From assembly GCA_910574455.1 (NCBI GenBank), contig CAJSYZ010000005.1, forward strand, positions 5,518,001-5,582,000: a stretch of 64,000 bases of DNA, written 5' to 3'. The stretch's first letter is position 1. Every line of letters starts with the position of its first letter. Positions 34,018-45,764 of the stretch are shown in pieces. This DNA comes from Trichaptum fuscoviolaceum (lineage: Eukaryota; Basidiomycota; Agaricomycetes; Hymenochaetales; Trichaptaceae). The position numbers and the translations under genes are program-made. The notes beneath the pieces are model-generated. The model saw nothing but the letters and a program-made list of their open reading frames with translations. It did no database searches and was not told the DNA's origin.

Positions 34018-34537
34018 TTTGCTCAATACTGGTAGCCGATGTGTTAGTACGACTCTCAGACTGGCCAAATGATAGTAGTTTCTTTTTGATAATGATCGAA
34101 TTACTAAAGATGAGATGTTGGGGGATTTTTTATTGATCGTATTCATGAATCATGATGCATTTTTTTTTACGATTCGACGTCTTCTGACCGTCTATTTTAA
34201 TGATTGCGCAATATCATTTGACTAGTGTGCAAATATATGTATTTTCTATCTGTCAGTCTTACCCTCGCGCTTCTCGTACAATGTCTTACAAATGTACGTG
34301 GATAAACCGACTCCGGGTGGTGGCTTTTGTTTTTTTGACGAACAAAGCAAAAGCAACCATAGCAGACTGTGTATTAACGATTGAGGGGATTTAGTAATGA
34401 CTACTGGTAAGGAAAAGAGACAGCGTTGAAAGAGAGAGATAGAGACTTCAGAAGAATGTTGGCTCTAGAAACTGTCCGGTATGTAATGTTTCTGATCTCA
34501 GCTTGCGTCAGATGAGTTGAAAACTGAATCGTCCCTT
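34018..34537. other. Intergenic region between convergent genes
   Basis: AT-rich 3' flanks of the P450 and hydrophobin. No gene is seen. Confidence 0.5.
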
Positions 34538-35066
34538 TCACAAAGGCGCAGCGATGGGTGAGCAATCAAGCCCGAATACGCCTGTGGAAAACATCTATAG
34601 GTTAATGCAAAAAGAAAACGGGGAAGTTTCACCACATACCCTCAGCCTGTTGAGACGTTCCTCCAGAACAGCATGCGGCTTGTGCGGAGCACGAGCCTGC
34701 AGTACCAAGACCCAGGATGCTAAGGGGGTCGCTAATGAGAATAAAACATATGTTCAGAGGTAGAGCAATACAGAGAAATGCAATGGGTTAGCTATACCAG
34801 TTGATACCGATGGGGATGTTAAGTTCTTGCAGATTAAATGGGATAAGGCCCCCAAGACTCGCAGAATTTGTTGAGCTCGAAGGCTGTAACAAGCCGCCGC
34901 AGGTATAAGATCGAGGGGAAAGATTTACTCGTCGGTTAATGCTCACCTGAATGCTATCGCAGCAATGGATATCACCAGAGGAGCAAGTGTCACGGACTTC
35001 AATCCTGGAGGGAAGTGCAAGGGCTACAGAGGAACTGGCGAGAAGAATAGCGAGCTTAGAGAACAT
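34538..35066 (-). CDS. Class I hydrophobin
   Basis: Exons 35066-34947, 34883-34798, 34731-34640 and 34581-34538 give 113 residues with a signal peptide (MFSKLAILLASSSVALA). The eight cysteines follow the hydrophobin order: C-x6-CC-x32-C-x13-C-x5-CC-x15-C, with eight residues or fewer after the last. The long x32 loop and the LPxNLQELNIPIGINC-like segment (PFNLQELNIPIGINC) mark class I. Hydrophobins are secreted and self-assemble into amphipathic films on aerial hyphae and fruiting bodies. All three introns fall between conserved blocks and phase is kept, so the gene looks complete. Confidence 0.93.
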
Positions 35067-36138
35067 TTTGTTTTTGTGATAGGGTGCGACTGAGAGAGTT
35101 GAATTTGAATTAAGACTGTGTTGTTGAACGACTGTGGCTTGGGGAGATACAAGCTCCAGCAGTTAGGTTTTATACCAGAACATGCAACAGAGTATCGCAG
35201 TCGCACATCAGGGTGTTGGCAGAAGCACGGCCGGCACGGAGTCGAAATACAGTACAACAAGTGTCATGTTGGTCCATCATCCAACGATGGTAAGGTTAGA
35301 ATTCAGCTTTTCTTCTCCCGTGTCCTCTATCCCCGCTAGCAAATCATACGTGCTACTGAGAGTTGAAACGTGAGGCGGAGGTCATTCACCTTCAATTAAC
35401 GATGCGAACATTCGCCTTCGGCGTCATAAGATTTCTTTCCCTTCAGGCTGTGGCGAGTTCAATCGGATCAGTCCGACTCGAAGCATCATTCGGTACTCGG
35501 AACCATCAGGACTTCTCGGGTCACAGACTCAGATGAGGACGTCGATGGCAGATGCACACAGATCCCAGATAGACAGACCCGGACGCGAGTCATGGCGGCG
35601 TGAAGTCAAGGGTGATGTTCGGACCGACTGAGATGCAAAACGAAGGACCTGTTATCTGTGCTGAGCCTATCTGATGTGGGACGTCAGTGACAGGAATTAC
35701 AAACATAAGCCTCACTGGCATGTACATAGTTTCCCTGAAACACTCCAAGACTAGCGAGTGAGCATGACGGACGAAGAGCGTTTTCATGAAGCATGGGAAG
35801 CGAACTCCAGCCGTAGTGCCAACAAATTGCAACAAACACTGGCACAACAACAGACTTCAACTGGAAGGTACGGGTGCACTATACCTCATGATCTTGACAA
35901 TCATTGAATGCCCACTGGTACTGAACACATAGAGCACTACAAGTTCGGTACGACGAGAGATGTCTAGAAAGTCTAATATGTCATTATAGATAGTAAGTGG
36001 ACACAACGTAGAAAATCGTGTAATGAAAACAAGAGTATTTTATCATCCTATTAGTAGTAGTCCTTCCAATCATTCTGTACGCAACGTAAAAAAAGTCGAA
36101 TCTCCAACGTCTCTCAGCCAAAGCCCAATGCACCCCGC
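35067..36138. other. Intergenic region
   Basis: Upstream region of the hydrophobin and 3' flank of ATP-citrate lyase. No gene is recognised. Confidence 0.5.
35168..35174 (-). promoter_or_regulatory. TATA box of the hydrophobin
   Basis: TATAAAA on the minus strand, about 100 bases upstream of the ATG. Confidence 0.5.
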
Positions 36139-39100
36139 TTACTTCTGCATCTGAACCGAGACACGCGGCTGTGTGACATCGGCCATGTTGATGAAGATGT
36201 CGTCTGCAGGATGGCGGTATAGCGGTGCACGTAGGCGCTTTTGGTCAAGATGGTGGCCAATGAAACCGATACTGCGACCGAGGACGAACAAGCCGTTCAG
36301 GGTACCGATCTAAGGAATCGCACCAGTTAGTTAGAGCTAAGTAAAGGCGGAGAATAGGCAAACTAACCTTGATATACTCGTCCGCCTCTTCGGGAGTGAA
36401 AGCGCCACTGTCGCGGAGCAAGTCTACGAAGCACACTGCGATACACCCATCGACGTTGAGGATGAGAGTATCCTTCTTTGCGGTGGTGACTTTCTCGACA
36501 GCGAGTGCGTAGTCAAGGAGCGAGTGGCTTGGGAAGTGCTTGAGCACATACTCCTTTACAAGCTCGACACGAAGATCAGGGTTGTTTACACTCTTGATCT
36601 TGTGGCCAATTCCGCTAACTGTGAAAAACACAGTTAGACTATATGCGTTAGCAATAAACCAAATCAAACTTACTGAGTTTGTTAGCTTTCCTTGACTCGT
36701 CAACAAATTCGCGAGGTGTGAGACCAGTGTCACGGGCGTTAGAGAACATCGATGCTGCCTCATCAAGGGCACCACCGAAGCGGGAGCCAATGGTGAGAAG
36801 ACCGGAGCAAAGCGAGGAGATAAGATCCTTGCCCGCACGAGTGGCTACAATGGTGTTCATAGCACTAAATATGATATGATGAATACCCAGACGATTGGAG
36901 AAACGAAACACCGCTTACCCAGAGACAGCTGGACCGTGATCAGCAGTCAACATCAACACCATCTCAACGAACTTCGTCGCCCATGGTGGCAGGCGGCGCT
37001 TGAACCACAACAAGCTGACAACACCGCCAAGACCAATCTCCTCCTTGAACACATCGGAGATGCGCATCCCAGCGTAGAGGAGCTCCTGACCACGCTCGTC
37101 CGAGATAGTCGAGATGAACGCCGCAGGCTTGCGGATAAGGCCAAGCTCCTGCGCCCACTTGTAGTCCATCGGGATGACCGGTGGGTCACGCTCCTCCCTG
37201 GGCTTAATCGAGCCATTGGCAACAAGCGCGTCATACGCCTCACGAAGGACGTCAGGCAGGTCCTCGAACGTCTCGGGCACGATAATACCGGCCGCTTTCA
37301 TTGCTGCGTTCTTCGCGTCGGCGGTTTCCATCTGCGAGTTCGCCATCGAACCAGCGTGACCGAACTGCACCTCGGTCGCAAACATCTTGGCGCAAGTACC
37401 AATGGCCCAAGCAACGATGGGCTTGCGGATCTTGCCAGTCTTAACAGCGTCGATAACGCGGTACTCCTCAACACCACCGACCTCACCCAGGAGGACAAGC
37501 ATCTTGCAATCGGGATCCGCCTCGTAACGGAGAAGATGGTCAATGAAAGTCGAACCGGGGTAGCGGTCACCACCGATGGCAATACCCTCATATGTGCCGT
37601 TGGTGACAAGCGAAAGAATGTTGTTCAGCTCATTTGACATACCACCGGACTTTGAGACGTAGCCGACAGAGCCAGCGCGGTAGAGCTTCGAAGCAATGAT
37701 GTTGTCCATCATACTGTAATTTTAATTAGATATTAGAAAATCGCGGGATCAGAGCACTTCTACTCACCCTCCAGAGTTGCCAATCTTGAAGCACCCAGCC
37801 TTGATACCACCGACAGTAGCCGGGCCGATGATAAGAACGTCCTTGCCCTTCGCGAGGTGCAGGATCTCGCGTGCGTGCCTTTCGGGAACACCCTCAGCAA
37901 TGATAGCAATTGTCTTGATCTGCTTCGAGAAGCGCATGATGTCGAGTGTGCTGCTGTAGACACTGCGGCTTGAGGCAAAGTTCACGACGACATCAGTGTC
38001 CGGGTGCTTCTTCACGGCCTCCTCAACTGAGGTATATACCGGGAGCAAGGTCTCCTTCGTTCCCCAGTAGAACTTCTGAATGTGGTGACCACCGAAGGGA
38101 TAGATCATGGCAGCAACAGATGGGGTCTTGCGTCCACACGAGTAGTCGAAGTCAAGCATACCCTGAATGGCACGCGGCTGGAGGCCGTACACAAAGCTGC
38201 GGGTGTTCTCGTCGAAGGGGCGGAACCACGGGCGAGCACCAGCTTTCGCGCCTCCGTCGAAGTGCACGATTTGATCGTCAGGCTGAGTACGCTCACCATC
38301 GGAGTGGATGGCGCCAACAGCAGATTCCTCCCCAGGGTAGCCACCGACGACCTTGCCAGGCGGGGGCGAGGCAGGGGCAGAGGGCGGGATGGAGTGCGCG
38401 ACATTCGCACCGGACTTGTGCGATGACTTGACACCGAGGGCAATAGGAACGATCGCAGTGATGTGGGTGTCCGGGCCGTACACCTTGATGGGCACCCCAA
38501 GGCTCTCTCCGAGCAAGCGCATGGCTTTGAGACCCTCCTGATAGTTCGGGCCACCACGGCGCACGAAGATCTTGACATTGTGCGAGATGAGACCTGCCTT
38601 GTACTCCTTGAGCGCACGGATGATACCCTTGAAGGTAGCCGCGACGTTAGTGAAGTTGGCAATACCGCCACCGATGATGAGGATTTTGCCGTCAGGGCGC
38701 GGGGTACCGCGGGTAATGAGGTCGATGATCGTCTTGGCATATTCATATGTCTGACCCTCGGTGGGAGCTCCAGAGTATTCACCATAGTTGGCAAGTTCGT
38801 GTGCGAAGCCATGTGCGGCTATGGCATCTGAGTAGACGACAGATGCACCACCACCAGCAACCATGGTCCAGATGCGACCCTCGGGGTTCAGGACAGTGAG
38901 CTTCAGTGATGCACCAGTTGAGCCATCGAGCTTCTGAACATATGCCTCCTCCTTGGTGAGTTGGCGACCGAAGGGGGCGGGCCAGACCATCGGGGGACCA
39001 CGATCCGCACCAATGACCTTGCTCCCAGACTTGCCACTTGCTCCAGGAGCAGTGACGTCGCGAGCAATCGACCACTTCGGGCCACAGATGCTCTCTGCGG

Positions 39101-40237
39101 TTTGGTCAAGCTTTGCCGCCATGTCGAGGAATTGAATAGTCGGTTCGCCGCCATTGACACCGTCAAGGCAGACAAGGGGGTTAATCTCGAGGTATGCGAA
39201 GTGCAGGTCAACATAAACGGCGTAGATACGAGTGATGAAGTCAACAAGTGTCTCGCGCTTCTTCGCGTCAGTGACATGGGTCAAGAGGGTCGAAGCGACA
39301 ACTTGACGGGAAGGGAACGCAACACCAACTGGGAGGTCGAGTTTGAGAGCCTTCGCATCAACATCTCCTATATCAACACCACCTTCGTGGGTGAAGAGGA
39401 TGGTATCACCCTCACGGGCAGATGTAATGCAAATGTAGAACTCTGCGTTGGAGGGGTGAGGTAGGAAGGGCTCGACGATGAAGTTTGTGAGAACACCGGT
39501 GGTTTTTTCAACCTGAATGAACGACACAGTCAGCTTAGACTCTATATAAAGATCTCATGCTTTCAAGATATAAAAGACAACGCGTCGCGTGCTCGGAGAC
39601 TAATTGGGGCACGTGAGCGTAATATTGCTCTTTGGGGATGGGGCGGGTTCCGCTCTTGTCCCAACAAACCATCCGAGCAGCAAGCGATATCATCGGGCTT
39701 CGAGTCGCTAGCGCATTCAGAGCGCCTTTGGAGCGACACGTCGCAGTCATCCAGCAAGGAGTTTATCGAAGATAGCAAACGAAGACAAGGCGAGAAAGGA
39801 GGGGGGAGGGGAAGAAAGACTCGCAAAGTCGGTGCATAACAGAATCGAATCGCACCTTAACTGGCTTTCCCGCACGCTCAGCAATCCATTGCTTCGCCTC
39901 TGGCCACGACTTGTTCAGAGCGAGTAAGCCGGCCTTGCCACGGCGCTTGATAAGCTGGTCGGGCTTTGCGACGAGCTTGCTGCTGAAGACCCACTGAGGG
40001 AGCTGCGAGTCCGGAGTGATGGTGTTGGTCGCCTCATCCCAAGCAATCTGGGCAACCTCTACGGTCGGGTAGGAGAAAGGTGTCGCAAGGTCAGTTTCAG
40101 GCTTGCCTCCGGAGAGAGAGGGGGAACGAGGCAGCCAGTGGGCGAGCACGAGTTTCGCGTCGAACTCTCTGATAGCTGTTTTGGAAGTCAGCTCACTGTA
40201 TGCGACATTCGAAGGCATACGCACGCTTTGCAGACAT
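36139..40237 (-). CDS. ATP-citrate lyase, single-polypeptide form
   Basis: Exons 40237-40225, 40175-39856, 39512-37768, 37713-36919, 36864-36674, 36618-36368 and 36309-36139 give 1161 residues (animal enzyme about 1100). The enzyme makes cytosolic acetyl-CoA and oxaloacetate from citrate, CoA and ATP, for lipid and acetylation pathways. The N-terminal ATP-grasp part has [18 protein letters not shown] and [13 protein letters not shown]. The CoA-binding/ligase part has [18 protein letters not shown] and the phospho-His site FGHAGSMAN (His about 812). The C-terminal part is citrate-synthase-like ([36 protein letters not shown]). Ascomycetes split these functions between two subunits; fusion in one chain fits a basidiomycete. 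The 13-nt first exon (MSAK) was chosen because it puts a canonical start next to the conserved IREFDAK. Confidence 0.95.
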
Positions 40238-41438
40238 CTTTCTCGAGGCTATAGGAGGTGATAGAAGGAAAGAAAGAGACAAGAGCCTGAACCAACGACT
40301 CTGGGGAGATGAGGAAAAAAAAGGCGCTGAGTGCGACGAGTGCTATATAAATTCCATTAAGATGAGATGTGCCCCAATCTTCCCACGCAAGGTCTAACGG
40401 CTGTCCAGGGCCAACCTTGGGTCAGGCCACTACTACCTCGCTTACCATCGTACGATCTGCGGGTCACAGCCAGCACAAAGGGTTGCTCGTCGTTGCCCTG
40501 CTCGTTCGATGGCAAAGGCTGCGGCGACGGCCAAGCAGTGTCTTTGCATTATCCATGGTCATCTGCGCCCATTACAATCGACCTGTGAGTGGCGGCAGTC
40601 CGAGCGGCGTCCCTTTCATCCCGGGATGCTCTGGTCTATGAGTTTTCGCCAATCTCTTCAATGTGTTAATAAGTCGCATCCTACGCGTGTCATCAGCGTT
40701 GCGCATTAGGTCTAAAATCTGCGTGTCTATTGGTCTGGAGCTTGCGATAACAATCGGAGGCGACGAAAGGTGACAAGCATGCCCTTTCCTCATGTAAATG
40801 ACATGCACACTTGTCTACAAGCAATTTTGCATTGAATGCAAACCTACGTCAAATTACTTGCCTGACCTCTACCGGTTTGACTCCCCGCAACGGACCCGGG
40901 GCCCACAGTGTTTGTGGGGATTGGGCAGGGAAGTATTCCGAATCGCCTCACCCTCACTCTGCCGACCATACCCCATGAACATCTCCCCCAAGGCTCTCTG
41001 CTCAGTGCGTTGATGTCGGCCATCATGACTTTCGAAAATCATCGATATGCGAATGCAGCAAATGAAATTCATGGAGGGCTGCAAGTTATCGGCCATCTAT
41101 GTAGAAGAAATCCAGTCTCGGGATTCATAATTTCGCACAACTTTACACCAAAACCAACCTGCCATTCTTCACCTCGCATCCCGAGACTATACCTGGCTCC
41201 CACCCTGCTGATTACTGATGTCAATCTTTGCTCATTTCCAACAATTTTTCCGAGAAAAGTATTCTATGTATAGTTCTTTCAATCAAGTATTCAACCTTTA
41301 TCACTTGCTTGATTCACGGCAAGTACACATTCCATACAAATAAAATAAATCAATAGTAAACACATTCACTAACATGCCCTCTATCCCATAATCGTTGACC
41401 ATGTACCTGCTATCGCACGGCCATCTCACCGTGACATC
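40238..41438. other. Intergenic region, 1.2 kb
   Basis: Promoter side of ATP-citrate lyase, with a TATATAA stretch near 40344, and the 3' flank of the secreted-protein gene. Small ORFs at 40800-41270 have no family signature. Confidence 0.5.
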
Positions 41439-41921
41439 TCAGTTATCAGACATACACATCACTGAGCTGAATGCGTCGTTGCCGTACACAAGCTCTTTAA
41501 ATCCGGGCGCTTTCACGGTATAAATACCCTGGCCGGGCTTGCAGTCCGTATCCCTATATGTACGTGGGTCGGCTTCAGTAATGTGCAGTGGTAAGAAAGC
41601 TCAATCATACACATAAAGGTTACATGTCCACCATGCATCAGGCCCGACGCTCGAAATCTGGTCATTGAACTGTGCTGGGAAGTTCGTGCAAACGCCGTTT
41701 TGGAATTGGACATGGTCGCATAGCCCACCCCAGTTGTAGTCCGTGCAGATGAAGATGCTGCCTCCCGAGCGAGGCTGAAGCTACATTTAGATTGTGATAG
41801 ATGAGTGGCGGAATCATAGTAAGTATCTAATGTGGATGCGCACCTCAGTGGCGGGAGAAGCGTTGACGACCGATGGCGCAAAGAGTGCAATAAGAGTGGT
41901 AACGGCGACTGTGAATTGCAT
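41439..41921 (-). CDS. Small secreted Cys-containing protein, crystallin-like fold likely
   Basis: Exons 41921-41844, 41780-41611 and 41553-41439 give 120 residues. A clear signal peptide (MQFTVAVTTLIALFAPSVVNA) precedes SIFICTDYNWGGLCDHVQF, then NGVCTNFPAQFNDQISSVGP, DAWWTCNLYVDTDCKPGQG and VMCMSDN at the end. The alternation of a short strand, Tyr/Trp-x-Gly-x-x-C and N-D-x-(I/V)-S-S-x-G-P is seen in small basidiomycete secreted proteins with a beta/gamma-crystallin-like Greek-key fold. The fold assignment is inference from pattern. No function is known. An alternative acceptor near 41565 would shift the frame; the chosen TAG at 41554 restores the Cys-rich tail. Confidence 0.75.
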
Positions 41922-42592
41922 ACTGAGTCGTATTCGAGGTTGACTGAGCGACACGATGTTACGTTTTCTGAGCTCCCGGTGCTCTCGTTCTGTCCATTTA
42001 AGCAATCCCCTTTTTCGCAATCTCGCTGCGACCTTCGCCTTTCCGTTGCTCATCACCTCCTACGCCTGCCGCGCAACTAACGCCACTCAATAACTATAAT
42101 GCTCCTCAGTCAACCGAATCGGGGCAATGTAACGATGTGCAATTTACCTCCGTACCCAAACCGTGTTTCACCTCCACTACTTTGCGTATTATTTGCAGAC
42201 GTCAGGCCCATTTCAACCTCCTCATTGCAGCATCGACGATCGACAACCGTAATAGTAATATGGATATATGCGGTATACTGCGCTCATCTTACCTGTGATA
42301 AACAATCTGCGGTGCAGTCTACTGAGATGAAGTTTACCAGCTGCATTGCCAGCACAATTAGATTTCTTGGCACGTATCAGAGAAGAGAAGCTCAGTCTGA
42401 GGTTGTTGACCGGCGACTCAGATCGTTCTGCCCTTCAAGTTGTCAACACGTTCAAACAGATTCAAGTTTGTAAGCCACGGCAACTTCAGCCACGACCTGT
42501 GGGGGTGAGCGATGTTCGTTACGACCACCACGCCATCACACCTACACCAACACATAGTTTGACAGTTCTCTGGAAACAAATCGGCTTGACCC
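41922..42592. other. Intergenic region with F-box-array flank repeat
   Basis: Holds the first copy of the flank repeat (42237-42335) and the upstream region of F-box copy 1, including a possible 5'-leader intron (GTAAGCC at about 42471 to TTTGACAG at about 42565). Confidence 0.5.
42237..42335. repeat. Flank repeat, copy A
   Basis: The segment containing ACCGTAAT, ATATGC, GGTATAC, GCTCATCTT and TGTGATAAAC resembles 44287-44390. Here it lies upstream of F-box copy 1; the other copy lies directly after the truncated copy 2. Confidence 0.6.
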
Positions 42593-43483
42593 ATGTTCAT
42601 GGATATTCCTGTGGAGATTGTCCGAATGATTTTCGAAGAAGCAGCAAGATCGTCACCGTCTGCCGCCCTCAAAGTTCTGCAGCTCTCATCCGTAACGAAG
42701 GAATGGATTGAGCCAATCCTATATCGTTCGGTTACAATACGGTCGCGTATCCAACTCAGATCCTTCACTCGTTCTCTTGATCATGAAGGCCAGCATAACC
42801 TGGGGACGCATGTACGTCAGCTAGCTCTTCTGCTTGTCAATACTGGCATCAGGTATTTGGACATATCTGAACTGCGTGTTGTATTCACAAAATGCCCGAA
42901 TCTTGTGCATTACGCATCCACAGAACCAACCAATCTCCCCGAGCCTGACGAAGAGTCAGATATTGCGATGTTTAGTTCTGTCCGACGCATTAGCCTTTGT
43001 TCCCAGCGGTCCACTATCATCAAAATTATTCCCAGTTACGTCCTCCGACTCACGCATCTACACGCCATTAACCCGAACTACCGATTCTATCACATTTTCG
43101 ATCCCAACAGCGGCTACCAACTTGAATTTCCCGATTTGCTGTCGATTATAATCGAAATTATACAACCAAGCAATATTCATCGAGTCGCTTATCCAGCTGA
43201 TGCTGCTCTCGCGGCCTTAATGTCTGGGGCGCCATCGCTTCACACGTTTCTGCACAGGGCCACACACATTCAGGAGCTTGTCTTAAAGTTGCAAGTGTCT
43301 ACATCCGCGCTCACAAAAGCATCGCTTTCAAATGAGCAATTGATGGAGGATCCGCGTGTCCGTTTGACTCATGAGCCGTTCCACGGGCTTATAGATGAGC
43401 AGGAAGCCACACCGTATCTGGTATGGAAGGATCGCATCCATAGAGCGCTAATCGAAGCAAACGATTACTGGCAAAATGCTTGA
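42593..43483 (+). CDS. F-box-like family protein, copy 1
   Basis: A single-exon ORF of 296 residues. The N-terminus MDIPVEIVRMIFEEAARSSP followed by LQLSSVTKEWIEPILYRSV resembles the F-box-like motif of Agaricomycete F-box families, which bind Skp1 and deliver targets to SCF ubiquitin ligases. The rest contains leucine-rich stretches (RLTHLHAINPNYRFYHIF; IQELVLKLQVSTS) without a named domain. It ends in RIHRALIEANDYWQN, a tail shared with copy 3. Upstream sequence is shared with the other copies. F-box function is inferred. Confidence 0.75.
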   Translation: MFMDIPVEIVRMIFEEAARSSPSAALKVLQLSSVTKEWIEPILYRSVTIRSRIQLRSFTRSLDHEGQHNLGTHVRQLALLLVNTGIRYLDISELRVVFTKCPNLVHYASTEPTNLPEPDEESDIAMFSSVRRISLCSQRSTIIKIIPSYVLRLTHLHAINPNYRFYHIFDPNSGYQLEFPDLLSIIIEIIQPSNIHRVAYPADAALAALMSGAPSLHTFLHRATHIQELVLKLQVSTSALTKASLSNEQLMEDPRVRLTHEPFHGLIDEQEATPYLVWKDRIHRALIEANDYWQNA

Positions 43484-43896
43484 CATAAAAGCACAGGTAG
43501 TGTGCATTGCATCTTTTTTATATGGCTTTGCACTCAAATAGTTTCAAGCAGCCCATTTCTTCATCCCGTGAAATGAAAGGGAGATACTTAAGCATAGGGT
43601 ACCCCAAAAGTTGCTCATTGTCTCACTCTCAACTACATATCCCTACACTTTGAATTCTTTGAACTCTAAGGTGGTTTGGAAGGGCCTTTTGCTTGATCCG
43701 GAACAATGAGATTTCCTCCAAGTTCGTCAACAAGTTCAAACAGATATGTGAGCCTGAGCCACTGTCATTATTCATACTTAACTCGGACTCTTTCAAGTGG
43801 GAACTTGAGTGATGTTCGTTACTTCTACCACCACTACGCTATCACGTATACACTAACATGTTGCTTGACAGTATTGGCGAGATTTCGAATCTCTCA
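43484..43896. other. Spacer between F-box copies 1 and 2
   Basis: The last ~190 bases repeat the upstream region of copy 1 (GTTCAAACAGAT, GATGTTCGTTAC, TTGACAG). No gene is seen. Confidence 0.55.
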
Positions 43897-44286
43897 ATGT
43901 TTACGAACATTCCTGTGGAGATCGTCAGAATCATCTTCGAAGAAACAGCAAGATCCTCACGTCTGCCGCTCCCCAACTTCTGTAGCTCTCGTCCGTAAAG
44001 AAAGAATGAACGGCGCCAATTCTGTATCGTACAGTCACGATATGGACTTACGGCCAATTCGAATCCTTCAGACTTGATCTGGATCATGGAGGCATACGCA
44101 ACAACGAAACGTATGTTCATCAGTTATAGTTTCTGCTGTCTCATGTTAGGCGTTCGAACAGTACGTACATGCGCATAATATTCACAAGATGCCCGAATGT
44201 TGTGCACTATACGCTGTCATAAAACCTGATTTCATCCCTGAGATCAACGAAGAGTCGGAGTTGGGGATGACGACAGCCTGAGAGAG
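43897..44286 (+). pseudogene. F-box-like family copy 2, truncated and frameshifted
   Basis: It starts with an intact ATG and FTNIPVEIVRIIFEETARSS. Compared with copies 1 and 3, a base is missing at about 43956 (TCACG versus TCACCG), which shifts the frame. Later matches (CTTGATCTGGATCATGGAGG; TTCATCCCTGAGATCAACGA) continue at the nucleotide level to about 44285. The whole 3' half is absent and the flank repeat begins instead. Not expected to make a full protein. Confidence 0.85.
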
Positions 44287-44390
44287 GTCGATGACCGTAA
44301 TCTGAATATATGCCGCGGTATACAATGCTCATCTTTCTTATGATGAACGACCTGTGGTGTATTATATCGTGACTAAGGAGACATCAAAAC
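44287..44390. repeat. Flank repeat, copy B
   Basis: Matches 42237-42335 imperfectly (GACCGTAAT, ATATGCCGCGGTATAC, GCTCATCTTTC, TATGATGAACGACCTG). It abuts the broken end of F-box copy 2. Confidence 0.6.
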
Positions 44391-45764
44391 ATTCTTCAAA
44401 ATGTAAGTAAAATGAAAGGAGTAGTCCAGTCTCCTACATACACAGACCCACCGTGACGGTTCGGAAGAGACCGAATACTCAGGGTCTACTATGTACACTC
44501 GCAACTTGAAGCCAGTCGTCAGCTGATTTGCTCCCCATCAAATTGAGTATAGGCATAATCTTGATAGCTACTAAGACACCGAAGTTGTGCCTATGTCTGG
44601 AATTGGAGTGCGCGGGATACATAACAGAGTGTTTCTTCCGTGATCCCAAGAGGTGCATTTGGTTATTGGATCAGCGCTGAAGTATTAGGCGCATTAGAAT
44701 AGATCTCGATGAGACATAGCATAGAAGCAAGTTGCCAGTGGATATGTGAATTTTACGACGACAGAGCGACGTCGACATTGCGTGTCAGGAATTTGTGCGA
44801 GTTGTCCGCTCCCGGGACCACGACACGTACGCGCGGTCCTTCGAATGTAAGCTTCAAGTCAGCAAGAGGAGTCGGAAGTTGTCGACCTCGACTATACTTT
44901 CCATGCATCTCCATCCCCGGTTTCTCCCACTCCCTCGGCACGAATACTGCTCGGACATACATCCATGTTCAGAGTTTTCCTATAGGTCCAGAAAGAGTGA
45001 TGTATTCCTTAAGCCCATTGGCAACCATTGGCCCGGGTGGGATTATGTTGCGGAGGAATGGGTAAAGACGCTGACGTGTTATCGTCGGATTCTCTCCAAA
45101 GTTCAGACTTCGTAGCAAGACTCGAGAAACGCCTCACGCAGAGTTCAGCAGACCTATCACTGAGGTACGAGGTTCTAACACCTATGAAAAGATGCTCCGG
45201 AGTATAAGCAACATTTATGACATTCAAGTGCAATGCTCACAGCGTGTTCCCTTTCATTTCACCTGCGTTGTCAACGATCACCATGAGCACGGCGCTCATG
45301 ACGGTCTCTACCTTCCCCAGTACCATCTCGACACCGACTGATTCCTATGACGACCTATTCCATTTTCATTGGCGGTTTGACATACAGACATTAATTTCTC
45401 GCATAATATTGTGCGCAAAGAAGCCCTGTCCTGCTGGGAACGCGGAGCGGACAACGACTGTCGCATTATTTGACGTTCTTGAGCGAGCAATCTGATGTGG
45501 CTTGACCTGATCCTCAAGGCATTTTAGAGAGCTGGATCATGGAGTCAACTTTCATGGAGGTAAGTTAGTATGGCTTCAAGTTGACGTTGCAGCCTTTCGT
45601 GATGACGTGGGAAGTTTTAGCACTTCAAGTTACTACTAGGCTACCACTGGCACTACTACAGTACACCACAGATCTATCCTACATAATTCATGTAGAACAT
45701 ACCAGAGACATGATCCTACCCTAGGCTCTGTGGCAGATAGGATCGTATGCATATTCTACCCACA
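44391..45764. other. Gene-free 1.4 kb
   Basis: No gene recognised. The ORF at 45280-45495 starts MSTALMTVSTFPSTISTPT but has no signature. CTTCAAGTT words occur near 45570 and 45623. Confidence 0.45.
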
